Assembly (NCBI GenBank): GCA_016647705.1
Contig: CM028328.1
Location: 1,422,501 to 1,486,500 of the forward strand
Source: Eucommia ulmoides
Lineage: Eukaryota > Streptophyta > Magnoliopsida > Garryales > Eucommiaceae
DNA length: 64,000 nucleotides
Direction of reading: 5' to 3'
The notes under the pieces: model-generated
Database searches by the model: none
The model's input: the letters and a program-made list of their open reading frames with translations, nothing else
What the model was told of the DNA's origin: nothing
Program-made: the position numbers and the translations under genes
Shown: positions 10,315 to 22,479 of the stretch, one piece after another
How the letters are laid out: each line of letters opens with the position of its first letter
Position numbering within the stretch: position 1 is the first letter of the stretch

Positions 10315-10517
10315 TCTCCTGGAATTGGCCATAAAGCCTCAAAAACAATTAGTTGCATGGCAGGTACTAATTGTTTTTTCTCCAAAATTTTAATGGGGAC
10401 ATTAACTTGGACTTTAATGGGATGATTAAGAAACTTTAATGTGTTCTATGTTCAAATTAAAAACCATGGGGACCAAAGTGAGATTTTGGTCAAACTTCTA
10501 GGATACAAAGTATCAAA
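10135..10517. mobile_element. MITE-like element, family M1 copy b, with internal hairpin
   Basis: The left end ('cctgaagtttgaccgttatttcac') and right end ('gtgagattttggtcaaacttc..ggatacaaagt') are inverted counterparts and match other M1 copies. The centre holds an almost perfect inverted repeat at 10253-10334. Confidence 0.6.
10253..10334. repeat. Near-perfect hairpin with (TA)n loop
   Basis: The left arm TTATGGCCAATTC.AGGAGAAGA is followed by a long TA run and then the inverted arm TCTTCTCC.GAATTGGCCATAA. Arms of about 23 bp differ at one position, so the whole 82-bp segment can fold into one hairpin. Confidence 0.85.
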
Positions 10518-10741
10518 ACCCTTGCATTTTATTCAAATTACTGGAGAAAATAGCATACGAACTATAACTAAAATGATTAGTCAGCTAATTTCAAGTGTGT
10601 CTAATTCTTAGAATCAAACACTGAACCATAATTATTCACAAATTGACTAATTAAAAAATAATAAAATTTACGAATCGAAGGCCAACCAAACGGGCCCTTA
10701 AAGAAATTGATCTATAAAAGCCTATGCTTACCAGATCGGTT

Positions 10742-13435
10742 TCACGATCTCTTATATAGATGATGGCGCGCTACCATCTCCGGTATCCCCAATGCAGAAA
10801 TGCTTTCACATCCCAATAGCTCTTGAAGTTTGGGATCACACAATATCCTCATTGGATTTAAAGGATCCTATAAATCAAGAACAAAGTAAGAAACAAAACA
10901 AAATTGTTCCTCAATTTCATATTAGTGTTTCCGTTCTCAAAATTATGTTTTATTTCCCGGTTTAAGAACATATAAAAAAAATTGTCTAGTTCCCGAGTTT
11001 TTAGGATAAATTTCTAGAAACATAACATAATTGTTCCCAGATTTCTCTTTTTGTGGGAATCGAAACACTAAATAAATCAATCAATCACCAATTATATTTC
11101 ACCTGAATGCAAAAAAGAAAATCTCTAACCTCAAGTTGGTTGACCTTTACATACTCCCAAACACGCCTTAAAACCTCCGGTTGAGACATCTCCTTCTCAT
11201 CTGTTCCAAAAAAATTCGAAAGCGTTTCCGACACTATCACAATCGGAACAGATCCAACACTTTGACCGCCTTCACTTTCCACCTCTACCACCTTCGATTT
11301 CTTAGAACTTTGACCGGTCTGCTCTGCAAAAAAAATCAAAACCTATAAGGCCGAGGGAAAACTCAAGCCCACCCTCAACTTTTGGAAAAAATTACTTTTA
11401 CCCTTATATATTTATGAAAAATCAAATAAAACCATTAAAATTTTAAACCCCGCACGCCCACCCCCAAATTTATATAAATTATCCAAAAGAAAAAATTGAC
11501 CCCTCTCAATCAATTTTTTGAATCCACCACTAGACCTACATAAGGCCGAGGGGGGAGACTCAAGTCCCCCCTTAACTTTTGAAAATTTTGACATTTATAC
11601 ACACACACACACATATATATTAAAAAAAAAAAAAAAAAAAAAGGCAATTGAAACCCTTCCAATTTTACACAAGACCTTTGATTTATATAAATATCTAAAA
11701 AAACGTCTAAAAATAATTTTTTTAGCCCCCCTCCCGACCGAGGGAGGATTGAAGCCCCCCCTCCATGTTTGAAAATTTTCACTTTGATCCTCCCCCCGCC
11801 TTGATTTATATAAATAATTAATAAACATCTAGAATTTTTTTTTGTCTACCCTCTATCAATTTCTGGACTTCACATAAACAAATGATGTTTTCAAAATTAA
11901 ATATATATATTATATGTGCATTACTTGCGGGTTCGAGAGATACGATATGTTTGGCTAGCAACTTATTCATCTTGAACATGTCAGTGCAGTCTGTTTCGAA
12001 AACCAAACGGAGCTCATCGTTGCATACTATCTTTCTTTTGTTGCTTGGATCTTGCAGGTTATTTTTCCTAATGTATGCCCATAGTTGCTTCACAATCTGA
12101 ACAAGAGAATATATTTGAAAATGAATATTAAAGGAAAATAACACATTTAATAAAAAAAAATCAGATTAAACCAAACAAACCTCAGTTCTAGGCAATCTTG
12201 CCTGACCCACAATTGTTTGAAGCTCCGGTGAAACGGCGCATAGTTTGTTTAGGCCCCCTGCGCCGCCTTTTCTTTTTTTCTCCGGTTGAACCCTTGAAAA
12301 AAAGAGGCTAATTTTTCAGACAAGGTCTTTTTGAAAAGGTAAATTTGGTCTGAAGAATCCTATTTCTAAAACTAAATTGATTTCCACATATGAAATTGCA
12401 ATTGAAAAACTCATTTTCATTGTATGATTTTGGTGAAAAAGCTTGGAGGGTTTGATTTAAATGGAAAAAAAATGAGGAATTTCAAGCCTATGTGTTTTAT
12501 GATTATTGTTCAATTTCTATCCCACGTCAATCATTTGAGAGTTTCCAAACTAGTATATAAGTCCACGTGAAACAGTATGATTTTAAGTTGGAACCTCCTA
12601 AAATGGTATCAGAGCCAAGGTTGCGGGACCTTATTTCACGAACTTCATTTCTCCGCCCAGTCCGCTCCCGCCTCACCTTACAAGCTTACGGCATCTGCTG
12701 ACTGGGCAGGAGATCCCGCCAATAGACGTTCAACTTTACGATTCTGTTTTAGTGTGTGTTTGTGTGTGAATTTTTGTTCATCAATGACCAGATGGGATAG
12801 TAGTTAGTTCTTGATTATGTAAGAGAAATGTATATATGATAAGATTAATATTAATTAATTTACATCTTTTGGTTGCCCATCAACTGTTTGAAAAAATGGA
12901 GAAAACAAATAATATTTAATTATTTAATTTCCATTTTTCTCAATTTTTTCGCAATTTTTCTACATTTTTTTTCTCACCAAACAATGGAAAATTGAGGAGA
13001 AGCATACCTCTCTTTGCTAGATTCAGGAACAGCGGCGGCGGTAGCCACCGGCGGGGAACCATTGCCGGCGACACCGGGGGTAAACGCCTCTGTTTTCTGC
13101 TGCGGCTGTTGAGGACGGTACCCGTACTCCTCCGGCCGGTGAAAATGAAAATTGGGAGGAATCTGGGAAGGAGAAGGGTGGTAATTGGGGTTCTGATGGA
13201 GGGAGATATGGCCTATGTGATTGAACGGCGGCGGTTGAGGGCGGAGGAGACGATGGATCTGGGAGCGAATGAAGTCGACCTTCTGGGAGAGTTCCAACCC
13301 TAGCTTGGACTCGAGCTGCTGAACGACGGCGGTTATGGAGTTTAGAGTTGAATTGGGGTTTGATTCGCGAAGGACACTCTCTAAGGCCTCTGCTATGTCC
13401 TCGTCGGACACCATTGTCGTCCCTCCCTCCTGCAT
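10742..13435 (-). CDS. DEK_C plus double SWIB/MDM2-domain protein
   Basis: Five exons on the minus strand: 13008-13435, 12181-12292, 11925-12096, 11130-11323 and 10742-10867. They sum to 1032 bases, giving 343 residues and a TGA stop. All junctions are GT-AG and phases match. Residues about 8-65 form a DEK_C domain (SDEDIAEALESVLRE... LGLELSQKVDFIRSQI). A Pro/Gln/His-rich linker follows. The first SWIB domain covers about 156-233 (GGLNKLCAVSPELQ, LPRTEIVKQLWAYIRKNNLQ, MFKMNKLLAKHI). The second covers about 263-343 (SETLSNFFG, VLRRVWEYVKVNQLE, ALGIPEMVARHHLYKRS). This layout is that of the plant nuclear proteins related to yeast UAF30, linked to rDNA transcription and SWI/SNF-type chromatin. 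A shorter start at residue 8 (ATG 13414) is possible. Introns 1 and 3 carry retroelement-like and tandem repeat material. Confidence 0.92.
11347..11880 (-). repeat. Three tandem units of about 193 bp in intron 3 of the SWIB gene
   Basis: Units start near 11347, 11542 and 11735 with AAGGCCGAGGG-type sequence, then 'actcaagcccccc', 'cctcaacttttgaaaa', 'atttatataaat' and 'tcaatttttt.gaatccacc'. A single inverted relative lies at 44205-44400 (ends 'ggtggatctaaaaaa', 'ggggttgagtcccc'). This looks like a dispersed transposon fragment that was triplicated inside this intron. Confidence 0.7.
12540..12830 (+). mobile_element. Retroelement remnant with tRNA-Met primer-binding site in SWIB intron 1
   Basis: TGGTATCAGAGCCAAGG at 12604-12620 is the canonical plant PBS, complementary to the 3' end of initiator tRNA-Met. 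It is preceded by LTR-end-like sequence ('cccacgtc', 'agtttccaaactagtatataagt') of the kind seen in short TRIM-type elements. No second LTR could be recognised, so this may be a truncated or rearranged copy. Confidence 0.5.
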
Positions 13436-14094
13436 TCGTCTATATATATATTCCGGTTAACGGTTGGTATCTCTCTCTCTCTCTCTCTCTGTAGATAACA
13501 ACGAAAAGGCTAAATGGGGATTTGTCTTGGGATTCGATGACAGGAGCAGTGGATATAGGGATAATTCTCGAATAGCGGGCGTAAACTTTTATTAGTTTCA
13601 GTTCTATGTATGTGTATTTATATTTATGTAATATTAGTTACATTTATTTATATAATATTAATTATAAATTATAAATTATATCTAACTATATTAGATATAT
13701 TTGTGTAATATTTGTTACATTTAATAAATATTTTATATACAAGTTAGATATATGTAACTGCGAAAGTGCAGCACATGTACTTGATCTTTCGTCTTTTTTT
13801 AAAGTGCAGGACTAAAACACAAATTACAATTACGTATGGGACTTTTTTTAAACTAAGAGTAAAATAAATAACTTGCCACATAAATTTTCATGTCATATAA
13901 ATTAATAAAAAGAATTATATTAATTATTACACTCAATTTTTTTAGAGCGCTAAAATATTTTTTTAATTTTCACATAAAATGAATATTTTTTCTAAAATTA
14001 AGTAAATGAATTGGGTGTCAAAATTTATTTTTTTTAAAAAATTATTTATTCAAAATTATAGTACTTGTTGGTGTCAAAAAATGGTGAGTATCTA
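13436..14094. other. 5' flank of the SWIB gene and AT-rich repeat
   Basis: It has a CT-rich leader/promoter tract (13470-13492, (TC)n) and TATATATATA at about 13440-13450. From 13600 to 13760 there are degenerate 'GTAATATTAGTTACATTTA' repeats like those at 46240-46560. No gene was seen beyond the SWIB start. Confidence 0.4.
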
Positions 14095-14460
14095 CAGTAT
14101 GGTCCGGACATGTGACACGTGAGAATTTGTTGTTGATGTGGAGGTGGCGAAATGGTAAACCAGAGATCAATGAACTTCTGATGCTCTGAAAATCCTTGCG
14201 ATCTGAACTGAGCTCCTCGCCAAACTCCGAGATCATATTAAGACTCTGAGCTAAACTTCTCCTTGGACTCTGTTCCGATCTCCGAGCTAAGCTCCAAATA
14301 GCTCTCCGAACACCTACACAAAGGCCTACTTAGGTTGTGCCCGGTGATATCCCTCCAGCGTGAGAATAAGTATCCTAGACTCTAAAGTGAATTAGAAGCA
14401 CATACCTTTAGGCATTTGGATGTCAATGAGTATTTATAGGGCGCTTAGCTCAATTAGCGT
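14095..14460. repeat. Host repeat X, left part
   Basis: An old degenerate repeat with 'gatctccgagctaagctcc' motifs that resumes after solo LTR A at 21843. A related shorter copy sits at about 32940-33400, sharing 'agcgtgagaataag/gacgtgagaataag' and 'agctcaattagcg'. It forms the substrate into which A, B and D inserted. Confidence 0.55.
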
Positions 14461-15046
14461 TGTCACGACCCGTCCCGGACATCCGTCATCCCGGGACCTG
14501 CATGATGACAACACGACATCACCTGAACGCCAAACCAACACACAGAACGACAACAAACTATATAGCACCAAAATATAAATATCCATATACAAATTATCTA
14601 CTATGAGGACATACCCATCTCCAAATATAGGAACAACCAAAATAATAACCATGAATCTCTCACAAATTCACTCCAGACAGCTCATCTCAAAACCTACACC
14701 CGACTTCATCGTAGGACTCTATCTAGCGCCAGTAGGGGACCGACTCCTAGTTGTTCCACCTGCGAGTGTACTACCTTCTTAGTAAAAACTATTTTTAACA
14801 TAATAATATTACATTCTAAATAATACAATATTTAAATGGATCAAGCGTAAATATATAAACACCACACAGCTGGTAAAATCTCCAGTATATAAGTAGTGAA
14901 AATAAAAGCGGTATGAATAAGTTTCATTCAAACCCATCCAGTATAAAATAAGACCAATCACCATATATATAATAAATCACCAAATATAAGTAAGACACCA
15001 CATCTTAAACACCATACCACCACACCACTCACCGGCTAGCCATAGT

Positions 15047-15066
15047 GATCGTTTAACCTCACGATC
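15047..15066. promoter_or_regulatory. Conserved LTR module with GATCGT...ACGATC inverted repeat
   Basis: GATCGT and ACGATC flank a short spacer, next to 'gttgcaacggtac' and 'gtaggatatgccttcctagcgg'. The same block recurs in LTRs B (23719-23739), C (30153-30173) and both LTRs of the complete element (50108-50128, 56987-57007). Confidence 0.6.
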
Positions 15067-17162
15067 GAAAGTTGCAACGGTACTGTAATCATCCGTAGGA
15101 TATGCCTTCCTAGCGGACCTAACTGCACAGATCACTGCCTACCGGACGTCTTTGGAGGCCATAATATTAATCACCATAATAAATATTCATCTGCCGGATT
15201 ACCCTCCGGACAGACTATAATATGAATCACCACCTGCCGGACTATACCTCCAGACAGGTCATAAACTATGGCATAGTCCAATCAAATCATAATCAATATC
15301 CATCTGTCGGACCATCCTCCGGACATACCATAATATAAATCACCACCTCATCAATATCGTCAAAATCATCAACGTCCATCTCTTTTTCGCAAAACCAACT
15401 TTTAAATCCAAAAATCATATTTTTCACTTTTGATTGAAAATCGTCTAATTTTAACAGAACTATTTTTCCCCTTTATATTTTTATGAAAACCAAATATTTT
15501 CTATCCTCTATTAAAATCACCATATTTTAATGAAAACCAATTTTCGCCAACTCACCCAAAATCCAACGAAAATTATTTTAAATATTTTTTTTCAGAAACC
15601 AACACAATTCCCCAAAAATTCGTTTTACCAACTCATTCCAAAAATCTGTTTGATCCATATTATTTTGAAATCATTTAATTTAAATACAATCATTTTCATC
15701 ATATATATATAAAGAATAATTTGGCAAAAAGACAATACACTCACCTGATTATCCGATTTCAAGAACTTTGACCGCCTATTCTCTACTAGTACTCCGGTGC
15801 CTGCGAACCTAATAATGACAAGGCCTAAATTAATATTTAATATAAAACATACTCTATTCGAACCCTGTAGGCCCTAATTTTTCCATAATTTTCTATTCCC
15901 CGTCTTTTATCATAAATTATGTTTCTTTAACTAATATTGTTTCGCTACAATTACTATATCGAATTTATTCATGCGGACGATTTCACTATTTCTTATCGCT
16001 ATTTCGACATTTTTCATGCGAACATATAATGCTGAATTCAACGATAGCGATAACATGTATTTTATTAAAAAAAAATGTGGAATTCTACCTTCCTCGAATT
16101 TTCCACCGGCCACGAGATTGGATTTATATTTTTTTCGTGGGGTGGTCTGTGCATTTTTTCCCTTTTTCTTTCTTCTTCCCGCTTCTCCTGCGTCTGTTTC
16201 TGTTTCCGGACCTGCTGCAGCCAGCCAGCCACAGCCGACTTTACCCCCACCGCCACCACCATCGGACTAAGGACGGAACCCACCATTCACACACATACAC
16301 GGCAGCGCACACATACACGAAGAACACAGCACCACTGCCACCGACGACAAACACTCTCTTTCTAATTCTCACTCACCGTCGGCCAAACTAAAGTAACCGA
16401 CGGCGACACCCCCAACAACCGACGACTGAACGAACGCATACCAAGTTACCGAATACACACATACACCCCATCGGACGAACAACACCGCCGACCGAGCCGA
16501 ACCAAAATCGATCTCTCTCTCTACACTCCATTCCGGCGACGACGACAATCACACCCACAACTGAAACACATACACACAAAACCAAACCCAACTACTCTTT
16601 CTCTCTAACTCACCGTCGGTGATCAAAACCCACACCACCGGATCACAAAACACATACAAAATCATCAATAAATCGCAACACACACAACCCACTGACGACA
16701 AAACCGACGAATGGTATACACGCACACAAACATGTTCAAAACACGCACACACACAGAGCAAAACGGGGACCCCAAGTATCAGACACACATACCGACTCAC
16801 TGAACGGACGGCGACAAACGGCCGAACCCACACACAAACCCATACCAAAACAAACGGAGGAATCATACACCCACTTACCGAAGACGGCGACGATCACTCA
16901 AACACCCTCCGACGGACGAATGGAAAATGATCACATACACACACACCGGAACCGTGACGAACCACCACCGGTGAACCATAACGACAAACCCACGCCGCCA
17001 GCGACACACCACCGATCCTCTCTCTCCTCCGGTTCTCCTCTCTCTCTCTCTATTTCTGGATGTTTCTTCTGTTGGGTTGGGTGTGTGTGGATGCATATGT
17101 GTATATATGTATATATATAAATATGTGTATATGTATAGGTGTATGTGTGTATATTATATATA

Positions 17163-20100
17163 CTAGTGTATAACCCGTGCCTGAAGGCACGGGCGTAAAA
17201 CATACATCATTATTTGGGGCAGTTATATCAATTTGTTTTGCTATTCAAGCCAACAATTTGTTTTGTTATTTAACCTGATTCTACAGCCGCTTCCTTCCCT
17301 CGTTGCTAGCTTGTCTCTCTTCCCTCTAATTCTACAATAGAACAGAAAATAAATTAAAAAAAAAAAGAAAAAAGAATATTGAAATAATATGTTCTCAATA
17401 ACATGGCAAAAGACACACACAAAAATCAGAAACAGAAACAGGGAACAGAAACAAAAACAAAAACCGGGAACACAACATAAATCAACTAAACAGAAATATG
17501 AATTCACAACAAACAACAAATAGTTTTGTATTTTAACAAAACAAACACATTTAGGATCAAAAACAAAAACAAAGAACAGAAACAGAAACAGGATCAGAAA
17601 CAAAAAAACAGAAACAGAAACAGGGAACAGAGCATAAACAGGAACATTAACCATTTGATATCGAACGGGAATACCGTCGGCATGTTTGTTTCCACATTTC
17701 AACATCCAAAACATAATATTGAGCTTGTACCTACACATAGCCAGTATAAAAAGTTTGTTCCCATATTTCTGCAAAATCCATCACAAATTCACAATACTCT
17801 TACCAACAAAACTTATAGCAAAGTGTTTCGATTTAAACATAAAATGGTAAAAAAATAATTTTCCTATTAAAGATCTAATTTTTAAGGGAATTTCTTATAA
17901 ACAATAAAAAAAGAAATTATTAACTTAGTAATATTACTAACTGAAATCATTTAGGAATGATTGTAAAATCTATTGAGATTTGTTTAAGAATGTTTCCAAA
18001 TCTAGATTTTTGAATAATTAATTGTTAAAAAAATTTAGAATGATGTTACCGCTAAAAAAGTGAAATGATTTTGTAGCTAAAAAACCCTATAGGAGCAAAT
18101 GCAACTATATAAATGTAGAAGTATATAAAGAAAACAACTGAAGTATCATATCTCGCACCCAATCAGGAAGTAAACTGTGAAGGGAGCTCCTAATCTCAAT
18201 TCAAAATCTCACAATCTCGATGGCTGCAGAGTGGCAAAATTAGAGACAAAATTGACATTAAACCATAGATTCATAGATGAAGAATCAACAAAATATATTA
18301 ACCCTATATATTTCAATTCGGTTCCCTGAATTTTAGAACAAAATTATGAAAACAGAACAACATTGTTCCAGATTTCTATTTATATTCCAACTCTTTGAGA
18401 ACAATAACATAAATTTGGGAACCAAAAACACCCAACAAAGGTCGACCTAATCTCAACTTAAGGTGAAAAAATTATATGCACAAACCTGTGGTGATGCTCC
18501 AAATACACGAAACTGCTTATTAAGAATAGAAATAGGAACAACAACAGCAACATAACAGAAACAGAAGCAGGAACATGACAAAAACAGGAACGGAAATAGG
18601 AACAAGTATATATCTCTAAAAAATAATCCCCAAAAATATAAATATAACTAAAGACATTTTCAATTTCTAAAAAACACAAATATAAACATTTCTAATTTTT
18701 AAAAAAGTATAAATATAACAAAAAAACACAAACACAAACTAAAAACATTTATAATTTTTATTAGCCCAAATATAAACATAAACAGAAATTAAAATAGAAA
18801 TAGAATATAAAAATGAACACAACAAGAACAACAGGAACAGAGAACATAAACACAAACAGGAACATAACAGAAATAGGAACATAACAGAACAGGAACAGGA
18901 ACAGGAAAACACAATTCTAGAAAAGAGAAATTAGTACACATATAATTTATGTTTTAAATCATATATCCACATATGGTGACAGTAATGAAGAAAAATTGAC
19001 ATTCTAAACTATAACGCAAATTTTCAGATCAAAATTTTGCGAACAAAATAGAATTGTTACCAAATTTCTATTTTTGTTCCACATTTTATGGGAACAGGAA
19101 CACTAAACAAACCCACCTAATACTCCATGCACACATGATTTGCCTCATAAACTTACTGATGATGCAGAAGTACGACATGAATGTCGAGATTCCAATCATT
19201 CATACATCGGCATGAATGTCGAGATTCCCATCATTCATACATATAGCTTTCTTTCAACCTACAATAATGAACTTATCTGCAAGAATAAAATGTCTGTTAG
19301 AGTCAAATTTTAAGCACTCACCCTTGGTTCAAAACAAATCATATTGCTTCATTACAATACTATCAAATTAGTGAGAAGACTGAAATTAGGGTTGAACTTA
19401 CCGAAATTAGAATTGAGGTCCCATTCTTCCGCTTTAGATAGTAACAACACCAATCCAATTGAGTTCAATGCTGATTTCTTATTAAAGATGTAAAAAATAA
19501 ACAATAAAAAATAAAAAATAATCAAATAATTACTTTTTATCAACTAAACTCAATCAAACCAAAACTAACAATGTATATTTTCTATTAAAAAACATCACAT
19601 ATTAGAAAATTACCAGTTAATGCAGTCCAATAGTGAAAATAGAAATCCACAACTAACAGGACTCGAACAGATATGGAAAAGCTGATTCAACATCTTGACG
19701 CAATCCGTTAACTTACCAGACTAGAATAGCAGAGCGGCCTTATTTGCGAGCCTAGTAGTGAAACACACTACTATAAACTGAAACACTAATTTAGATATTA
19801 GGGTAAATTAGGATGAATATACCTGAATGGAGAAATTAGGCGTCGAACAATGTCACGAAATTTTAGAACATAAACACTAATGTAAACAGAAACAATAATG
19901 TAAATTAGGGAAAATAAGGGTTGAACCTGAAATTTCTGAGATGTAGGAGAGAAATATTGAAGCAACTTGTTCAATAAGAGAGAGGAATGGCGATCAACCA
20001 ACGTACAATGCCGATCAACCACTGCACAATCGATAGGCAGGGCCAAACGCCGATCAATCACTGTCGAGCGTTGCCATTCAAACCATCGCTGAGCTACTCA

Positions 20101-21547
20101 CCGTGCTCACCGAGTTCTCATGTCGTCGTTAGGGTTCCACGCTTTTGCTGCATCGTTGAAGAGCAAGCAGCCAGCAGTAGTGCAAAAAGCCGAAAGAAAC
20201 TACATTTTCGATTCAAAGAAGCCGAAAGGAACTACATTGTATCAGTTATTTACCATGCACATTGAAGCTTGGTAAAGAACAGAAGCAAGATCAGAAACAA
20301 AAAAAAAAAAAGAAACAGAAACAAGGAGCAGGAACAAAAACATAAACAGGGAACAGAAACAAGAATGGAAACAGAGACGGAAACAGAAACAGGGAACATG
20401 AACAGAAATAGAAACAGGGAATAGGAACATAACAAAAACAAATGCAAATTTAACCTGATTTGAAAGCTAGTTCCTTCCCTCCTCGTTAGCGTGTCTCTTT
20501 TCCCTCTGATTCTACAATCGAACAAAACAAATGCAAATTAAAATAGTAGAAATATGACAACAGAATATAAACAATTGACCAAATAAACACAACAACACAA
20601 CACTATTCTCAAGTAGAAAACAAACACAACAGCACAGCATTGTTTAGGTATTACCCATTTCAAACAAAATCAAACCCAAATCGAACAAAATCAAACCCAA
20701 ATCAAAATAAAGTAAAGCTAAAAAAATCACACCCATTACCTAACTAACAATCTGTTTTTGCAGTGGATGCTATCACAACAAACAAAATTCACGATTTGTG
20801 TTCCCAATTCCATTTGTGTTTGCATTAAATCAAAAACCAAAAAGGCAAGTCAGATTCAACCAAGAGAGAGGAGAGTACCTGTGATTAGGGATGAATAGAG
20901 AAATGAAGCTTTGCGTCGCTAAGAAGCTTGAGATAGAGATTTGTGCATACCTGAGCGTTGATGTCCGGTGATGGAATAGCGATGACAACCATGGCCGTGC
21001 GTGTCAATGCCCGGCGATGAAACAGCAAAGACGGTCATGGTAGTGGGTGGCGCTGCGCGGCGATGGAACAACAATTGTGGTAGTTTCGGTGGCAGAACGA
21101 AGCAAAAATAAACACAGAAAAAGGGTGATGAAAGAGAAAGAGAGGTCGATCGGTCGTAAATCGGACCAAAGTAAACCCAAATCTGGCCAAATCGGACTTC
21201 GATGATGGTGGCGGCGATGGTTCTGGGACAGGTCGATGCCAGGCTGCGAAAGTGACGACGAAAGGTAGCGATGGCGATAGATGGTGCTATGGATGAACGA
21301 CAACGATAGATTGGGTGGAGTCGAGAGCAACGGAGACGAAGACGGCGATGGCCATGGTGGCGGTTGGCCGATTTTAGCGGCGACGTCGGAGGTGGGAGAG
21401 AGAGAGGAAGAGAGTTGGGGAAGAGAGTGAGCTGCGGCGGCTTTAACCCTAAAATATGGGGGTGTATAAGATAAAACTCATCCAAGGGTTGGGAATGTCT
21501 TTTATGTTTGTCTTTTGATCCGACGGTCCTGAATGTAAATGAGCTGA
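17163..21547 (-). mobile_element. Helitron-like element H1 (non-autonomous, 4.4 kb)
   Basis: On the minus strand the 3' end is a perfect hairpin, CCCGTGCC-TTCA-GGCACGGG (17174-17193), then 7 bases and CTAG, followed by host T. The 5' end is TCAGCTCATTT at 21547 and downward, preceded by host A. This fits insertion between A and T with no duplication. The smaller element H2 in EDM2 intron 15 shares both ends ('ACCGTCGGATCAA' near the 5' end, 'GCACGGG' and CACTAG at the 3' end). The interior has no Rep/helicase gene. It is dominated by purine-rich 'ggaacagaaacag' tracts, and an 80-bp segment occurs twice (17266-17350 and 20453-20525). Confidence 0.7.
19165..19245. repeat. Short tandem duplication inside H1
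   Basis: 'catgaatgtcgagattcc' plus 'atcattcatacat' occurs twice in direct succession, with one mismatch. Confidence 0.7.
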
Positions 21548-21842
21548 TTTATTATATAAATATAAATATATATTGAGCAAAGGAGCCCAAGTGCCAGGCT
21601 CCCCACCTTTCATTTTTTTTTTTAGTTTCTTGGAGAAGTTTGGGCTCAAATTACACTTACACCCCCTCAGTTTACTTAAGTCATAATTTAACCCAATTCC
21701 AATTTTACATACTTTGAAAAAGATAATTTGACTCCTAAAATTTTAAATCAACCAATAAAAATCGCCAACCGCCCCATTATTTTGAAATACTAGAAAAAAA
21801 TACAACTAAAATTATTCGTATAGTAAAAATCGGGGTGTCACA

Positions 21843-22190
21843 AGAGTCGTGAAATTAGGGAGCCGAGCTCAGTTAATGAACCTAATTCGCTTGGCAGCCA
21901 ATGAGCTTGCAGATTAAGGCCTTAATCACCTAGACTAGGCTTTTAGACCCATTTTGTAGAAATCCATGAGCTGACCCATTTGAAATGGAGAGTAATGGCC
22001 CGTTTTTAGCCCCTTTGGATGATCAAGAGGTGGAGAGGGCATCAAAACGGCTTCGGGAGCTTCAAAACGATCTTAAGAGGCCCCAAATTTGGAGAATCCG
22101 AGCTGAGGGTGCTCAGACCCTTCAACTCGAGTCTGTTGCTTCATATTTTAATGGAAGGCTTTCCCTTTTTGCATAAGTCCAAGCTGAGAG
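21843..22190. repeat. Host repeat X, segment between A and B
   Basis: Continuation of the old repeat from 14460. It contains GAATCCGAGCTGAGGGTGCTC near 22095 and 'ccaagctgagag' at 22179, the latter providing the GAGAG target of solo LTR B. Confidence 0.55.
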
Positions 22191-22439
22191 TGTAAGACCC
22201 TGTTAAAAAAAAAAAAAAAAAAAAAAAAAAGGTGATGAAATGAGAAAAATGAGAAGTTTGTTGGGGGGGGGGAGGGGGAGAGAGTATTTTGTTTAGATAT
22301 TTTTTTTAAAACATACAAATTATATATATATATGTGTGTGTGTGTGCGCGCGCGCGCATGTGTGTTTGTGCCGTGAGCCATGCCGGGAGAAAGAGAGGGG
22401 AAGGGGGCAACGTGGCATGATCCTACTCCATAAATCCAT

Positions 22440-22479
<40 letters not shown>

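Larger units (their letters stand above)
14461..21842 (-). mobile_element. Solo LTR A (Ty3/gypsy-like), interrupted by a Helitron-like element
   Basis: It starts TGTCACGACCCGTCCCGG and ends CGGGGTGTCACA, giving TG...CA ends. It is flanked by AGCGT (14456-14460) and AGAGT (21843-21847), a 4/5 match for a target duplication. Without the 4.4 kb insertion (17163-21547) it is about 3.0 kb. Its two outer parts align in order with B2 and C, including the CCGG(A)C blocks at 15140-15330 and the terminal 'aaattattcgtatagtaaaaatcgggg'. The AC-rich stretch at 16270-16960 yields long but low-complexity ORFs. No coding domain is present between the ends. Confidence 0.75.

Noticed and set aside
12604-12620. 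Possible tRNA gene
   Set aside because: It is only the complement of a tRNA 3' end (a retroelement primer site); no cloverleaf is present.
16029-17203. Several 90-120 residue ORFs on both strands
   Set aside because: AC/GT-rich, stop-poor DNA in LTR A; frames overlap heavily and encode repeats.
17241-17774. 177-residue Phe/Val/Cys-rich ORF (minus) resembling a membrane protein
   Set aside because: It is the complement of 'aacagaaacag' tracts inside Helitron H1; hydrophobicity comes from T-rich codons.
20919-21485. 188-residue ORF (minus) near the H1 end as a possible captured gene
   Set aside because: His/Arg/Ser/Pro-rich with no conserved motif; a second frame is open over the same bases. 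A gene capture could not be supported.
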